Positions 45,501 through 56,649 are shown, counted from the first letter of the stretch. The stretch is DNA of 64,000 nt from SAR92 clade bacterium H921 (GCA_025153755.1 JAOALD010000001.1:186001-250000), one strand, 5' to 3'. Notes: generated from the letters alone by a model not told the origin. Made by a program: numbers and translations.

Positions 45501-47408
45501 ATGAGTCACTCTTTACCTGTTATTGTTGGTTTCGGTGGATACAATGCTGCCGGACGAAGCTCCTCTCACCAGGCATTTCGGCGCATGATTTTTGAGTCGC
45601 TTCCCCCAGCGGAGCAGCAAGATACCGTTATTGGCTTGGCCTGTTTGATGGGTCTGGTACAAAAGCAGGAGCAGGGCTACACAGATAAAGAGGGGGCATT
45701 GCTATCTGTTGGGCAAGTTGATGAAAAATTTAGAGCCCAGGTGCTCGATGGGACATTAATTCGCAAGATAGGGCTGTTTGACCCCTGTGCTGTCGAAGGC
45801 CACAAAAAAATCAATATCGGTGCCCAGGGCCTGAAATTTCGAATGGCTAAGCGTGATCTGCCCACCAAGCTTCCAAATGACTGGACGGTTCGTGATCTTG
45901 AAGATGGCACTGTCGAGGTATCGGCCTCCGAAGCTGGTGAATATCTGGTTAGCACTCATTATGAATTGGCCGCCAAAGCCGCCGGAGAGTTACCCGCTGG
46001 CTTTGATCCGGCTGATCACTACAACTCGCGATTTCACCCTCGCGGACTTCAAATGGCTCTTTTAGGAAGCAGCGATGCGCTTTACTCCATAGGCATACCC
46101 TGGGACAGGGTTGCAGATCAGGTGCGCCCAGATCAGATAGGCGTATATTCCTCTAGCGCACTGGGTCAGATGACTGAAGAGGGCTTTGCAGGATTATTTC
46201 AGGCGCGCTTAAAGGGCAATCGCACAACGGCCAAGCAGGTACCCATGGCGCTTAATTCTATGCCAGCGGATTTTATTAATGCCTATGTGCTTGGCAGCGT
46301 TGGCCATACAGAGGCCATTACTGGTGCCTGCGCGAGTTTTCTCTATGTACTGCAAGCTGCGGTCCGCGATATTCGCAATGGTCGTCGTCGCGTCGCCATC
46401 GTGGGTAATGCTGAGTCGACAATTATTCCTGAGGTATCTGAAGGCTTCTCAAATATGAGTGCACTGGGTAGCGATGAAAATCTCTGTAAGTTAGATGGCA
46501 CAGATAAACCAGATTTGCGCAGGGCCAGCCGACCATTTGGCGAAAATTGCGGTTTCACATTAGCCGAGGCTACCCAGTATGTGGTGCTAATGGATGATGC
46601 GCTAGCGGTAGAATTAGGCGCTGATATTCATGGCGCTGTCCCCGAAGTTTTTATCAATGCCGACGGCGTTAAAAAATCAATTTCTGCGCCGGGAGTTGGC
46701 AACTATATTTCGTTCTCCAAAGCTGTCGCCGCGGCTATCGAGATAGTAGGCAAAGACTGCGTACAAAAGCATAGCTTTGTTCATGCTCATGGATCCAGCA
46801 CTCCGGCTAATCGCACTACTGAGTCCGAATTAATTGATCGCGTGGCAAGCGTATTTGATATTTACGATTGGCCTGTCACTGCTACAAAATCATTTGTCGG
46901 ACATTCATTGTCGACTGCTAGTGGCGATCAATTGGTCTCAGCGTTGGGTACTTTCAAATACAATATGATTCCCGGAATCAAAACTGTTTCCGAAATTGCC
47001 TCAGATGTTCATCAGGAACGAGCTCGCTATACGCTTAATGATATGGATGTGAGTGAGCAGAAAATGGACGTAGCCTTTATTAACTCCAAGGGTTTTGGTG
47101 GAAACAATGCCACTGCAGTATTGTTGTCACCCAGCAAAGCCGAATCAATGCTGGCTCTGCGTTATGGGGATAGGTTTGAAGGATATTTAGCAAGGCGTGA
47201 GAATACTCGTATCAATTCTGCGGCCTATGCAGAACGTGCAGATGCTGGGAAGCTTGATGTGAAATATCGATTTGGCGAACCAATGATTGATGAGAGCGGT
47301 TTGCGAATCTCTAGCGAGAGTGTCAGTGTGCCGGGTTTTGCTCAGCCGATTATTTTTGAGAAGGGAAATCCTTGGCAAGATATGCAAGAAACAACTCGAG
47401 CTGATTAA
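45501..47408 (+). CDS. fabY: Beta-ketoacyl-ACP synthase FabY
   Basis: Initiates fatty-acid synthesis by condensing acetyl-CoA with malonyl-ACP in Pseudomonas-type bacteria that use FabY in place of FabH. 635 residues, colinear with P. aeruginosa FabY (PVIVGFGGYNAAGRSSSHQAF; SRFHPRGLQM; SRPFGENCGFTLAE; INSKGFGGNNATAV). The catalytic triad is visible: Cys277 in TGACASFLY, His430 in FVHAHGSS and His468 in FVGHSLSTAS. Its 3' end overlaps a convergent protease gene by 59 bases. Confidence 0.93.
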   Translation: MSHSLPVIVGFGGYNAAGRSSSHQAFRRMIFESLPPAEQQDTVIGLACLMGLVQKQEQGYTDKEGALLSVGQVDEKFRAQVLDGTLIRKIGLFDPCAVEGHKKINIGAQGLKFRMAKRDLPTKLPNDWTVRDLEDGTVEVSASEAGEYLVSTHYELAAKAAGELPAGFDPADHYNSRFHPRGLQMALLGSSDALYSIGIPWDRVADQVRPDQIGVYSSSALGQMTEEGFAGLFQARLKGNRTTAKQVPMALNSMPADFINAYVLGSVGHTEAITGACASFLYVLQAAVRDIRNGRRRVAIVGNAESTIIPEVSEGFSNMSALGSDENLCKLDGTDKPDLRRASRPFGENCGFTLAEATQYVVLMDDALAVELGADIHGAVPEVFINADGVKKSISAPGVGNYISFSKAVAAAIEIVGKDCVQKHSFVHAHGSSTPANRTTESELIDRVASVFDIYDWPVTATKSFVGHSLSTASGDQLVSALGTFKYNMIPGIKTVSEIASDVHQERARYTLNDMDVSEQKMDVAFINSKGFGGNNATAVLLSPSKAESMLALRYGDRFEGYLARRENTRINSAAYAERADAGKLDVKYRFGEPMIDESGLRISSESVSVPGFAQPIIFEKGNPWQDMQETTRAD

Positions 47409-48174
47409 GCAGTGCCTTATCAACAATACGTGCCTGATTAATCCATTGCTCAGGATTTACTTGAGCACCGGTAGCCAAACTTCTGATGCTTGCTCCAGCG
47501 CTAACTAAGGTGCCACCATGCACTGCAATTACGACTGCATTATCGCCCTGTTCGGTGGCTGTGATTATGGGTCCGCCGGAGGCGCCGCTAAGAGCATCAC
47601 AGTTATGTAGGAGCAACTGATCACTGATAAACGAATCAGATTCAAAGCTCGTGCAATCGCTGCTCAGGCTAATTTTCTGACTATCAGCATTGTAACCGAG
47701 AAGTTGCAAATTATTGGCTACAGTATTTTTGCTCTGCGCTAATTCTAGACTTCTTTGATAGGCTCTTTTTTTTAGTGCAACAAACACAATATCGGTTTCT
47801 GATTGTTGAATTTTATTTTTTGACTCTGGCTTATATTGGTGAGTAGAGATTGAAGAAAATTCGATGCTACTTAGGCGCTGATTCTCTGGGCGATAACTAC
47901 ATTGTTTAAAAGACATACCAGTTTTTTGGTCAAATAGAACATGGGCAGCAGTCAAAATAATTGATCGATTGTGCTGCAAAGCCGTTTTAATATGAGTTGC
48001 AGTTCCGCGGAGTCCCCCATCACAAAATATAGTTCCAACAGAGTTAAGTAAATTCTTTGGTGCATTTTCTCGCTGATCTTCCATTCCATTATCTGGATTA
48101 CCATCGCCAAAAATAGCGCTATGTGCCGTACCAGTGAACAGAAAAATAAAAATTAATAACGAGTGTCGTATCAT
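47350..48174 (-). CDS. Secreted trypsin-like serine protease
   Basis: About 274 residues from ATG 48174 (a GTG 7 codons upstream overlaps rsmE). Signal peptide about 1-20 (cleavage after HSA). Catalytic triad by pattern: His in LTAAHVLFDQK, Asp in SETDIVFVAL, and Ser in LSGASGGPIITA. Extra cysteines suggest disulfides. Last gene of the minus-strand activated-methyl and rsmE run; its 3' end overlaps fabY convergently. Substrate unknown. Confidence 0.8.
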   Translation of the reverse strand: MIRHSLLIFIFLFTGTAHSAIFGDGNPDNGMEDQRENAPKNLLNSVGTIFCDGGLRGTATHIKTALQHNRSIILTAAHVLFDQKTGMSFKQCSYRPENQRLSSIEFSSISTHQYKPESKNKIQQSETDIVFVALKKRAYQRSLELAQSKNTVANNLQLLGYNADSQKISLSSDCTSFESDSFISDQLLLHNCDALSGASGGPIITATEQGDNAVVIAVHGGTLVSAGASIRSLATGAQVNPEQWINQARIVDKALLNQLELFLAYLAKDFPSQK

Positions 48175-48176
48175 TG

Positions 48177-48908
48177 TTAACCCATATCGCCCCACAGGCT
48201 TTGAACAATACTTATGGCGGCAAGCGGCGCAGTCTCGGTACGCAGTACTCTGGGGCCTAGGGTTAATGCTATAAAATTATTTTTCACTGCGCCTTCAATT
48301 TCACGCTCACTCAGCCCCCCCTCGGGGCCAATTAATAAAGCAATATTATCTCTGTTGTTAGTAATATCCCCTAGCCGCGTTACAGTACGATGATGAAGTA
48401 CCAATTTAAGATCGCCAATATCGGCCTGTAAATACTGATCAAGGGTCTTTGCTGAATTTATCGTTGGCACAGTATTACGTTGGCTCTGTTCACAGGCACT
48501 AATTGCTATTTTCTGCCAGTGACGAGTTTTCTTTTCCAGGCGCTCGCCACTTAGTTTAACTTCACAGCGCTCAGAAAATAATGGGGTAATATCGGAGACA
48601 CCCAACTCCGTTGCCTTTTGTATAATCCAGTCCATACGCTCACCGCGAGAAATACCAATAGCCAGGTGAATAGTCAGTGGGGACTCACGATTAGCCTCGA
48701 AAAACTCTTCAACAAAAACCGAGACTTTACCTTTTTTAACATCGGTTAACTGAGCTGAATATTCCCCGCCACGGCCATTGAATAAAACAATATATTGCCC
48801 CGCGGTCATTCGCAATGCTGAGGATAAATGCCGAGCAGCACTCTCATCTAATTGTATGTTTGTGTCAGTTTTTAAAAATTGTGGAGTAAAAATACGCGGT
48901 ACACGCAT
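48177..48908 (-). CDS. rsmE: 16S rRNA m3U1498 methyltransferase RsmE
   Basis: Methylates U1498 of 16S rRNA with SAM. 243 residues. N-terminal PUA-like domain (RVPRIFTPQFLK; HLSSALRMTAGQ) and C-terminal SPOUT knot with LLIGPEGGLSEREI and LGPRVLRTETAPLAAI. It lies in the run headed by metK and ahcY, which supply SAM and remove SAH, a sensible context for a methyltransferase, and precedes the protease gene by 2 bases. Confidence 0.96.
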   Translation of the reverse strand: MRVPRIFTPQFLKTDTNIQLDESAARHLSSALRMTAGQYIVLFNGRGGEYSAQLTDVKKGKVSVFVEEFFEANRESPLTIHLAIGISRGERMDWIIQKATELGVSDITPLFSERCEVKLSGERLEKKTRHWQKIAISACEQSQRNTVPTINSAKTLDQYLQADIGDLKLVLHHRTVTRLGDITNNRDNIALLIGPEGGLSEREIEGAVKNNFIALTLGPRVLRTETAPLAAISIVQSLWGDMG

Positions 48909-48912
48909 GGCA

Positions 48913-49755
48913 TTATTTCGCTAGTAGGCCGAGGTTACTGCACAGGGTAGCTGAATTTTGCCATTGATTCATGGTATAAAAATGTAGGCCTGGAGCACCC
49001 CCGGCGACTAGGGTCTCACATAGTTTAGTCACTACATCAAGACCATACTTGACTAGGTCCTCGGAGTTGTCGCCGCGCTCTTTGAGTTGCCAGCGCAACC
49101 AGCGGGGTATTTCAGCGCCACAGTTGTCAGAGAATCGCACCAGATTATGATAATTAGTCAAGGGCATAATTCCCGGCACTATGGGCTGGTCGATCCCTAC
49201 TTTGGCACACTCATCGATAAATCGAAAGTAGGCATCGGCGTTATAAAAATACTGTGTGATAGCACGATCAGCACCAGCCCTAAATTTTTCACCGAGCCAG
49301 TAAATGTCTCTGCTATAGCTCTCTGCTTCGGGATGAATTTCGGGATAGGCGCCAACATTAATTTCAAAATAATCACCTGAGTGTTCACGAATAAGTGCGA
49401 CTAATTCATTGGCGTGGACTAGCTGCTTAGTACCCCCAATACCAGAGGGAAGATCACCGCGCAGTGCGACAAGTCTATTAATCCCAGCATCTTTATAGGA
49501 CTGCACTAATCGGAGCACATCTTCCAGGCTATCGCCACCCACAGAAAGATGCGGAGCTGCTTGGTAACCCTCCCGGTGAATACCAAGAACTAAATCCTTG
49601 GTTGTCTCTCTGGTAGATCCCCCTGCGCCATAGGTCACCGAATAAAATTCAGGCCCGAATTGGTTAAGTTTGTCGCAGGTGATTCTGAGTTTTTGCCTAC
49701 CTTCTTCTGTTTTGGCGGCAAAAAACTCAAAGCTCAAATGTAGTTTGTTCGTCAT
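48913..49755 (-). CDS. metF: 5,10-methylenetetrahydrofolate reductase
   Basis: FAD enzyme giving 5-methyl-THF for methionine synthesis. 280 residues from ATG 49755, which has AAGG 7 bases upstream; an earlier in-frame start would lie within sequence upstream of the operon gene. TIM-barrel motifs: SFEFFAAKTEEGRQ, VTYGAGGSTRETTKD, LVALRGDLPSG and ITQYFYNADAYFRF. It lies 89 bases downstream of ahcY; no SAH riboswitch structure was seen in that gap. Confidence 0.95.
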   Translation of the reverse strand: MTNKLHLSFEFFAAKTEEGRQKLRITCDKLNQFGPEFYSVTYGAGGSTRETTKDLVLGIHREGYQAAPHLSVGGDSLEDVLRLVQSYKDAGINRLVALRGDLPSGIGGTKQLVHANELVALIREHSGDYFEINVGAYPEIHPEAESYSRDIYWLGEKFRAGADRAITQYFYNADAYFRFIDECAKVGIDQPIVPGIMPLTNYHNLVRFSDNCGAEIPRWLRWQLKERGDNSEDLVKYGLDVVTKLCETLVAGGAPGLHFYTMNQWQNSATLCSNLGLLAK

Positions 49756-49844
49756 GAAATGGCCTTTTTGGTGATTGTTGATATTGCTCCTAGTAGCATC
49801 TCGTGGCCGGCTTTCACCGATCATTCAGTGTCACAGGCATTTCA

Positions 49845-51200
49845 TTAATATTTATAGCTATCGCCTTTAAACGGTCCCTCAACAGCCACACTGATATAGT
49901 CGGCCTGAGCCTGTGTCAATTTAGTGATTACGCCACCAAAGCCGCCTACCATATAACGGGCCACCTCTTCGTCGAGATGTTTCGGCAACACCTCTACCCG
50001 CAGTAAACTCGCCTTAGCCTCAGCGTCTTGGGAGGCAAACTGCTGTTTGTAAAGCTCGATTTGTGCCAGTACCTGATTGGCAAAGGATCCATCCATGATA
50101 CGGCTTGGATGACCAGTAGCATTACCTAAATTAACTAGGCGACCTTCGGCTAGGAGGAGAAGATGATCATTGTTAGCCCGATCGCGATAGACTTTGTGTA
50201 CCTGTGGCTTAACCTCTTCCCACTCCCAGTTACTTCGCATAAAGGCAGTATCAATTTCATTGTCAAAGTGACCGATATTACAGACTACTGCGCCACTTTT
50301 CAGTGCCGCTAAAATGTCCGAACCACAGACGTTGTAGTTACCTGTACTTGTCACCAGCATATCGGTGTTGGCCAACAAATCCGCATTCACACCCTTCGCC
50401 TGATCTCCTTCGATATAGGTAGATACGACTTCGAAACCGTCTAGGCAAGCTTGCATAGCGCAAATTGGATCGCATTCTGTAACCTTAACAATCATGCCTT
50501 CTTGACGCAGTGATTGAGCGGAGCCTTTACCCACGTCACCATAGCCAACAACAACCGCTTTTTTGCCTGATAGTAAATGGTCAGTGGCACGCTTAATGGC
50601 GTCATTGAGGCTGTGACGGCAACCGTACTTGTTGTCACATTTTGATTTGGTAACCGAATCATTTACGTTAATTGCTGGGACTTTGAGTTCACCGGTCTCT
50701 AGCATCTCATAGAGGCGGTGCACTCCAGTGGTGGTCTCTTCAGTAATACCGTGCACGGCATCAAGGACCTGTGGATACTTGGTATGGAGCAGTGCTGTTA
50801 AATCGCCCCCATCATCGAGCACCATATTAGCATTCCAGGGTACACCATCTTTGAGAACCTGCTGCTCAAGACACCATTCATACTCCTCTTCTGTCTCGCC
50901 TTTCCAGGCAAAAACAGGAGTACCATTTGCCGCTATAGCGGCAGCGGCGTGATCCTGAGTTGAAAAAATATTACATGAGGTCCAGCGCACTTCTGCTCCC
51001 AGAGCTTCCAAGGTTTCAATTAGTACAGCTGTTTGAATTGTCATGTGGATGCAGCCCAGAATTCGAGCATTAGCCAGCGGCTGTTCAGCACGATACTTTT
51101 CACGCAATGCCATCAGTGCCGGCATTTCTGACTCGGCGATAGAAATTTCTTTTTTGCCCCAATCAGCTAGGCTGATATCGGCGACTTTGTAATCGGTCAT
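49845..51200 (-). CDS. ahcY: S-adenosylhomocysteine hydrolase
   Basis: Splits SAH, the product and inhibitor of methyltransferases, into adenosine and homocysteine. 451 residues. Substrate region [13 protein letters not shown] and [14 protein letters not shown]-binding [13 protein letters not shown]; catalytic Lys/Asp region [14 protein letters not shown]-terminus [10 protein letters not shown]. It follows metK by 25 bases on the minus strand, so both likely form one transcript. Confidence 0.98.
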   Translation of the reverse strand: MTDYKVADISLADWGKKEISIAESEMPALMALREKYRAEQPLANARILGCIHMTIQTAVLIETLEALGAEVRWTSCNIFSTQDHAAAAIAANGTPVFAWKGETEEEYEWCLEQQVLKDGVPWNANMVLDDGGDLTALLHTKYPQVLDAVHGITEETTTGVHRLYEMLETGELKVPAINVNDSVTKSKCDNKYGCRHSLNDAIKRATDHLLSGKKAVVVGYGDVGKGSAQSLRQEGMIVKVTECDPICAMQACLDGFEVVSTYIEGDQAKGVNADLLANTDMLVTSTGNYNVCGSDILAALKSGAVVCNIGHFDNEIDTAFMRSNWEWEEVKPQVHKVYRDRANNDHLLLLAEGRLVNLGNATGHPSRIMDGSFANQVLAQIELYKQQFASQDAEAKASLLRVEVLPKHLDEEVARYMVGGFGGVITKLTQAQADYISVAVEGPFKGDSYKY

Positions 51201-51225
51201 GTTGTTTTACCTTTGTATAAAATAT

Positions 51226-52380
51226 TTAAAGCGCCTTCTTGAGCGCGTCTACCCTGTCTGTTTTTTCCCAGGTGAAATCTTTTTCTTCGCGCCCAAAATG
51301 CCCATAGGCAGCGGTCTGTTGATAGATGGGCCGGCGCAGGTCGAGCATTTCGATAAGACCGCGGGGGCGCAGATCAAAGTTGTCTCTTACTAGGCTGACA
51401 ATTTCATCATCGCTCAGTTTGCCGGTGCCAAAAGTATCGATACTAATAGAGGTAGGTTCAGATACCCCAATGGCATAGGACACTTGAATCTCACAGCGTT
51501 CGGCGAGGCCCGCAGCAACAATATTCTTTGCAACATAGCGGCCAGCATAGGCAGCAGAGCGATCCACCTTGGTCGGATCCTTGCCCGAGAATGCGCCGCC
51601 GCCGTGATGGGCCATACCGCCATAGGTGTCAACAATGATTTTGCGACCGGTAAGCCCGCAGTCACCCATTGGCCCCCCGATTTCGAACTTGCCGGTAGGG
51701 TTAATATGAAACTGGGTGTCTCCATGTAACCAGGCTTCTGGCAGCACTGGAGCAATAATTTCGGTGCGTACCGCTTCTTGCAAATCGCTTTGGGAAATAC
51801 TTGGTGCGTGCTGAGTAGACAAAACAATGGCATCAATTGCTACCGGCTTACCCTGATCATAGCGCAGGGTAATTTGGCTTTTTGCATCTGGGCGCAACCA
51901 AGGCAGCGAACCATTTTTACGAAGTTCGGCCTGTCGCTCTACCAAGCGGTGAGCATAGTAAATAGGCGCGGGCATAAATACATCAGTTTCGTTGCTGGCG
52001 TAGCCAAACATTAAACCCTGGTCGCCAGCGCCGATATCTTTATTCTCACTCTCATCAACGCCCTGGGCGATATCGCTAGATTGTTTTCCAATAGCGTTGA
52101 GCACCGCACAGGAATTACCGTCAAAACCCATATCTGAATGGTCATAACCTATGCCGGTAATGACATCGCGAACAATCTTTTCAAGATCGACATAGGTTTT
52201 GGTTCGCACCTCACCTGCAATAATAGCCATACCTGTTTTAACCATTGTTTCAACGGCTACACGGGAGTGCGGGTCGTCCGCTAAGATAGCGTCGAGCACC
52301 GCGTCAGAAATTTGATCGGCGAGCTTATCCGGATGTCCTTCAGACACCGACTCGGAGGTAAAGAGGTTATAGGTAGACAT
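51226..52380 (-). CDS. metK: S-adenosylmethionine synthetase
   Basis: Makes SAM from methionine and ATP. 384 residues. Motifs [17 protein letters not shown] (7-23), [12 protein letters not shown] and [19 protein letters not shown]. It lies between the ArsR-methyltransferase regulator gene (33 bases upstream) and ahcY, on the minus strand, and heads the activated-methyl enzymes. Confidence 0.98.
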   Translation of the reverse strand: MSTYNLFTSESVSEGHPDKLADQISDAVLDAILADDPHSRVAVETMVKTGMAIIAGEVRTKTYVDLEKIVRDVITGIGYDHSDMGFDGNSCAVLNAIGKQSSDIAQGVDESENKDIGAGDQGLMFGYASNETDVFMPAPIYYAHRLVERQAELRKNGSLPWLRPDAKSQITLRYDQGKPVAIDAIVLSTQHAPSISQSDLQEAVRTEIIAPVLPEAWLHGDTQFHINPTGKFEIGGPMGDCGLTGRKIIVDTYGGMAHHGGGAFSGKDPTKVDRSAAYAGRYVAKNIVAAGLAERCEIQVSYAIGVSEPTSISIDTFGTGKLSDDEIVSLVRDNFDLRPRGLIEMLDLRRPIYQQTAAYGHFGREEKDFTWEKTDRVDALKKAL

Positions 52381-52413
52381 GATGTTTCCTGTTATGGAGG
52401 CGATAAAGCCTCT

Positions 52414-53421
52414 TTATGTAGCAGTGCTTCCGGCACTGAACTGTCGCAATTGAATGCGAAAACCATTGCGCTGAGTCAGATAAAGGCTATTGCCCTCAGC
52501 CAAGCCAGCCATTTGTGCCCAGCGGGTTAATTCCTCAGGTTCAAAACCCAACCAGAGGTCACCACAGGAGTCTCTCACCCACTCTTGGTCATGGGCACAC
52601 AGGTCCGTCACCAGCAACACGCCGTCCTCGTTTAGCAGGCCGGCGCAATCGGCAATGATATCTGCCGGAGTTGGATTGTGGTGCAACACCATATTCAGGG
52701 ACAGACAGTCAGCCTTGTAGCCCTGTGTCTGGGCAAAGCTGGTATCACCGAGAATAAATTTAATATTAGACAGGCCCTGTTGTGTGGCTCGCAATTCACA
52801 CTGATCAAGCATCTCACGGGCGTTGTCCAAGGCAATTACCTGCTTAAAGCGACTTGATAGTTTGCTCAAAAACTGACCATATCCCGGACCCACCTCAATG
52901 GCAGTGCCACTGGCCGCAAGGCTACTATCAAGAAAGCCTTCCACGCTATCGCCATAGTCGGTCCAGCTGGCAATCAGGTCTTGATTCTCTTCAAAGCGAG
53001 CTACATTGCGATTAAAAAACGCCACCGAGGCAGAGGCGCGCTCATTATTAATTTGTCTTAAATGGTCCTCGAGATCAGCATCTAGGCGTGCATCATCAAT
53101 GGTGCTAAAAAGCACCTGTTGTAAGGCCTGTAGTTCCACATCTGTATTGCGAGGATTGCGACGATAAAAAATTGTTGTTCCTTCGCGGCGTGTCGCCACC
53201 AGTCCGGCATTGGCTAAAATTTTTAAATGATGGCTCATAGCAGATTGGCGAATATCAAAAACTTGGCATAGCTCGAGCACCCCGTAGGCATTTTGCTGAA
53301 GTACTTTGAGGATTTGCATGCGCAATGGGTCACCCGCCGCCTTACACAGTGCAGTAATGGCACTGATATCAGGGTTTGAGGGTTGCGTTGCAACTTTGGG
53401 AATGGAACTCAAGTCAGTCAT
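52414..53421 (-). CDS. ArsR-family regulator fused to a SAM-dependent methyltransferase domain
   Basis: 335 residues. N-terminal ArsR winged helix (about 20-95: LCKAAGDPLRMQILKVLQ; QSAMSHHLKILANAGLVATR) and C-terminal class I methyltransferase fold (about 155-310) with AIEVGPGYGQFLSKLSSRF and ALDNAREMLDQCELRA. It lacks the ArsR metal-binding cysteines. Its place directly upstream of metK-ahcY-metF suggests it senses SAM or SAH and controls this operon, consistent with the SahR-type regulators described for methionine metabolism. Whether it methylates anything is unknown. Confidence 0.85.
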   Translation of the reverse strand: MTDLSSIPKVATQPSNPDISAITALCKAAGDPLRMQILKVLQQNAYGVLELCQVFDIRQSAMSHHLKILANAGLVATRREGTTIFYRRNPRNTDVELQALQQVLFSTIDDARLDADLEDHLRQINNERASASVAFFNRNVARFEENQDLIASWTDYGDSVEGFLDSSLAASGTAIEVGPGYGQFLSKLSSRFKQVIALDNAREMLDQCELRATQQGLSNIKFILGDTSFAQTQGYKADCLSLNMVLHHNPTPADIIADCAGLLNEDGVLLVTDLCAHDQEWVRDSCGDLWLGFEPEELTRWAQMAGLAEGNSLYLTQRNGFRIQLRQFSAGSTAT

Positions 53422-53449
53422 GTCGCGGACTTTACCATAGCAGAAAACC

Positions 53450-53471
53450 TATATCAAAATATTTTTATATA
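53450..53471. promoter_or_regulatory. Palindromic operator candidate upstream of the ArsR-methyltransferase gene
   Basis: Arms TATATCAAAA and TTTTTATATA, separated by TA, one mismatch, 29 bases upstream of the regulator ATG and about 130 bases upstream of tkt. AT-rich palindromes are typical ArsR-family operators, so this may be its own binding site. Confidence 0.55.
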
Positions 53472-53602
53472 TGAGCTCGGTTGTCGGTCAGTGGTTGAAG
53501 GTAACTATTAGACGGTGTGAATGGTGAATATCAGTTTACTGGCAGGGCTGTCTAGTGGACAATATCGCTTTTCCAACTTCCCCTTTTTAGGAGTGACAAT
53601 CC

Positions 53603-55597
53603 ATGGCCTCACGTCGAGACCTTGCTAACGCAATTCGTGCCCTCAGTATGGATGCTGTTCAACAGGCTAATAGTGGGCATCCCGGTGCTCCCATGGGCAT
53701 GGCAGATATTGCCGAAGTGCTGTGGAATGACTATTTACGTCATAATCCGAGTGACCCAGATTGGGTTAATCGCGACCGGTTTGTGCTCTCTAATGGCCAT
53801 GGGTCGATGCTACTTTATTCGTTGCTGCACCTGTCTGGTTATGATTTACCCATCGAAGAAATAAAAAACTTTCGCCAATTGCATGCTAAAACCCCAGGGC
53901 ATCCAGAATATGGTTATGCCCCTGGCGTAGAAACAACCACTGGCCCGTTGGGGCAAGGGATTAGTAATGCTGTTGGTATGGCGCTGGCAGAGAAGGTTCT
54001 GGGAGCGCAGTTTAATCGTCCCGGTCACGATATTGTCGATCATCAGACCTACACCTTTTTGGGTGATGGCTGTTTAATGGAAGGTATCTCTCACGAAGTT
54101 TGTTCATTGGCTGGCACTTTAAAGCTGGGTAAGCTCACCGCATTTTACGATGACAATGGTATATCTATCGATGGAGAGGTTGAGGGATGGTTTAGCGACG
54201 ATACACCTGCGCGTTTTGAAGCCTACGGCTGGCATGTGATTGCCAATGTAGACGGCCACGACAGTCAGGCCATCGCAGCTGCCATTGATGCTGCCCATGC
54301 TGAAACCGACAAACCGACTCTAATTTGCTGCAAAACCATTATTGGTTTTGGTTCGCCTAACAAGCAGGGCAAAGAAGACTGTCACGGTGCCGCCCTAGGT
54401 GTCGATGAAGTAGCTCTAACCCGAGAAGCCCTAGGGTGGACTCACGGGCCATTTGATATTCCTGCTGACCATTACGCCGGCTGGAATGGTGTAGCAAAAG
54501 GCACCGCCGCGCAAACAGCTTGGGCTGACCAGTTCGAAAACTATCGTGCAGCTCATCCAGATCTCGCTTCAGAATTTGAACGCCGTAGCCGCGGCGATCT
54601 GCCTGCAGACTTCAGCGCCAATGCCGATGAGTATATCCGACAATGCCAGGACAAGATGGAAAAGGTTGCCTCACGAAAGGCATCACAAAATTGTCTCAAT
54701 GCGTTTGGTCCCATGCTTCCAGAGCTGCTTGGGGGTTCTGCAGATCTCGCCGGATCTAACTTGACAATCTGGTCCGGTTCCAAAGACATTAGTGGTGACA
54801 ATGCTGATGGCAACTATATCTATTATGGGGTTCGTGAATTTGGTATGAGTGCCATGATGAATGGTATTGCTCTGCATGGCGGGTTCATCAATTATGGCGC
54901 CACCTTCTTGATGTTTATGGAATATGCGCGCAATGCTGTGCGTATGGCTGCGTTGATGAAGCAGCAGAGCATCTTTGTTTACACCCACGACTCCATTGGT
55001 CTGGGAGAGGACGGCCCGACTCACCAGCCAGTAGAGCAGCTAAGCGCACTGCGTTCTACGCCTAACCTCCACACATGGCGACCCTGTGACACTATTGAGT
55101 CCGCAGTGAGCTGGAAAAGTGCTATTGAACGCCGTGATGGTCCTGCCGCGCTTGTATTTAGTCGCCAGGGTCTAACACCCATGCCAAGAACCAATCAACA
55201 GGTTACAGATATTGGCCGCGGTGGCTATGTACTCAAAGATTGCGCCGCACCGCAGGCCATCTTAATTGCTACAGGTTCAGAAGTAGAGCTGGCTGTTAAT
55301 GCAGCTGATGAACTGGCACAGCAGGGTATTCAGGTGCGCGTTGTGTCTATGCCCTGTGCTGAGATCTTCTCAGAGCAAGATGCGGCCTATCGTGACTCAG
55401 TACTAATCCCGACTATCCGTGCTCGCGTTGCTGTAGAGGCACTGCATGCGGATTACTGGTACAAATTTGTGGGCCTAGATGGCCGCGTGGTGGGTATGCG
55501 GACCTTCGGTGAATCGGCTCCCGGCGACCAGTTAATGAAAGAGTTTGGCTTCACCGTAGAAAATGTGGTGGCCAATGTTATGGATGCCCTCGGCTAA
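53603..55597 (+). CDS. tkt: Transketolase
   Basis: TPP enzyme of the pentose-phosphate and Calvin-type pathways. 664 residues. TPP/substrate residues in [62 protein letters not shown] and [20 protein letters not shown]. Heads the tkt-epd-pgk-fba sugar-phosphate operon; its TAA overlaps the epd ATG by one base. Divergent from the ArsR-methyltransferase regulator. Confidence 0.98.
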   Translation: MASRRDLANAIRALSMDAVQQANSGHPGAPMGMADIAEVLWNDYLRHNPSDPDWVNRDRFVLSNGHGSMLLYSLLHLSGYDLPIEEIKNFRQLHAKTPGHPEYGYAPGVETTTGPLGQGISNAVGMALAEKVLGAQFNRPGHDIVDHQTYTFLGDGCLMEGISHEVCSLAGTLKLGKLTAFYDDNGISIDGEVEGWFSDDTPARFEAYGWHVIANVDGHDSQAIAAAIDAAHAETDKPTLICCKTIIGFGSPNKQGKEDCHGAALGVDEVALTREALGWTHGPFDIPADHYAGWNGVAKGTAAQTAWADQFENYRAAHPDLASEFERRSRGDLPADFSANADEYIRQCQDKMEKVASRKASQNCLNAFGPMLPELLGGSADLAGSNLTIWSGSKDISGDNADGNYIYYGVREFGMSAMMNGIALHGGFINYGATFLMFMEYARNAVRMAALMKQQSIFVYTHDSIGLGEDGPTHQPVEQLSALRSTPNLHTWRPCDTIESAVSWKSAIERRDGPAALVFSRQGLTPMPRTNQQVTDIGRGGYVLKDCAAPQAILIATGSEVELAVNAADELAQQGIQVRVVSMPCAEIFSEQDAAYRDSVLIPTIRARVAVEALHADYWYKFVGLDGRVVGMRTFGESAPGDQLMKEFGFTVENVVANVMDALG

Positions 55598-56625
55598 TGA
55601 TCCGTATAGCCATAAATGGCTATGGCCGAATAGGCCGCTCGGTATTGCGAGCCCTCTATGAATCAGGGGCTCGTGAGCGAGTGCAGATTGTGGCCATTAA
55701 TGAGCCTGCTGACAGTAAGACAATCGCCCATTTAACTCGCTATGATTCGACCCATGGTAGGTTTTCAGGAACTATTACGGACAGTGAAGACTTACTTACA
55801 GTCAATGGGGATGATATTCATATCCTCCATGAAACGAATCTTCACCAGTTACCCTGGGACAATCTTGGGGTTGATGTAGTGCTGGAATGCAGTGGCACAT
55901 TTTCTGATCGCGAGACCGCCGAGCAGCATATTAGTAGTGGCGCTAAGAGAGTGCTTTTCTCCCAGCCAGCCGAACCCACAGTTGATGCCACCATTGTCTA
56001 TGGCATCAATCAGCATGAGTTAACTGATGATGACACCATTGTTTCAGCCGCGTCCTGCTCTACCAACTGTGTGATCCCCGTGATAAAGGTGTTGAAAGAC
56101 GCCTTTGGTGTTGAGGGGGGTGTAATCACTACTATCCACTCAGCAATGAATGACCAGCCAGTGATTGACGCCTATCACCACACGGACCTGCGCAAAACCC
56201 GTGCTGCTATGCAATCTATTATTCCGGTCGACACAGGACTGGCCTTAGGAATTGACCGTTTGTTACCAGAGCTTAAAGGGCGCTTTCAGGCTCAAGCTAT
56301 GCGCGTGCCAACGGTAAATGTTTCGGCAATTGATCTGTCGATCATGGTTAATGCCAAGGTTGATACCGCCTCGGTCAATGGAGCCCTGGCTGCGGCCGCT
56401 GATGGAGCTCTCAAGGGGGTATTGGGCTATACCGAAGAGCCGCTAGCTTCCTGTGACTTTAACCATGATCCGCGCAGCGGCATTGTCGACGCCAGTCAAA
56501 CAAGAGTAAGTCAGCAAAAATTAGTTAAGGTACTCATTTGGTTCGACAACGAATGGGGTTATGCCAATAGAATGATAGACACCTTATTGAGTTGGCCTTT
56601 GCTCGATCAAGGCAGCCAGAAATAA
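55597..56625 (+). CDS. epd: Erythrose-4-phosphate dehydrogenase (GAPDH family)
   Basis: 342 residues, GAPDH fold. NAD motif [14 protein letters not shown]; catalytic Cys in [14 protein letters not shown]; His in [18 protein letters not shown]; and [17 protein letters not shown], which fits Epd of E. coli better than its glycolytic GAPDH. tkt-epd-pgk-fba is the Pseudomonas order. Epd starts the pyridoxal-phosphate branch, but a glycolytic or gluconeogenic role cannot be excluded from sequence, as no other GAPDH gene is in the window. Confidence 0.85.
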   Translation: MIRIAINGYGRIGRSVLRALYESGARERVQIVAINEPADSKTIAHLTRYDSTHGRFSGTITDSEDLLTVNGDDIHILHETNLHQLPWDNLGVDVVLECSGTFSDRETAEQHISSGAKRVLFSQPAEPTVDATIVYGINQHELTDDDTIVSAASCSTNCVIPVIKVLKDAFGVEGGVITTIHSAMNDQPVIDAYHHTDLRKTRAAMQSIIPVDTGLALGIDRLLPELKGRFQAQAMRVPTVNVSAIDLSIMVNAKVDTASVNGALAAAADGALKGVLGYTEEPLASCDFNHDPRSGIVDASQTRVSQQKLVKVLIWFDNEWGYANRMIDTLLSWPLLDQGSQK

Positions 56626-56649
56626 CACCTCACCGTTATAAGGATTACG

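Noticed and set aside
49756-49844. Possible SAH riboswitch between ahcY and metF
   Set aside because: The expected conserved SAH-riboswitch elements were not seen in the 89-base gap, and there is no room for one between metK and ahcY.
53422-53602. HexR site in front of the tkt-epd-pgk-fba operon
   Set aside because: No TGTAA...TTACA palindrome; the only symmetric element is the AT-rich ArsR-type palindrome.
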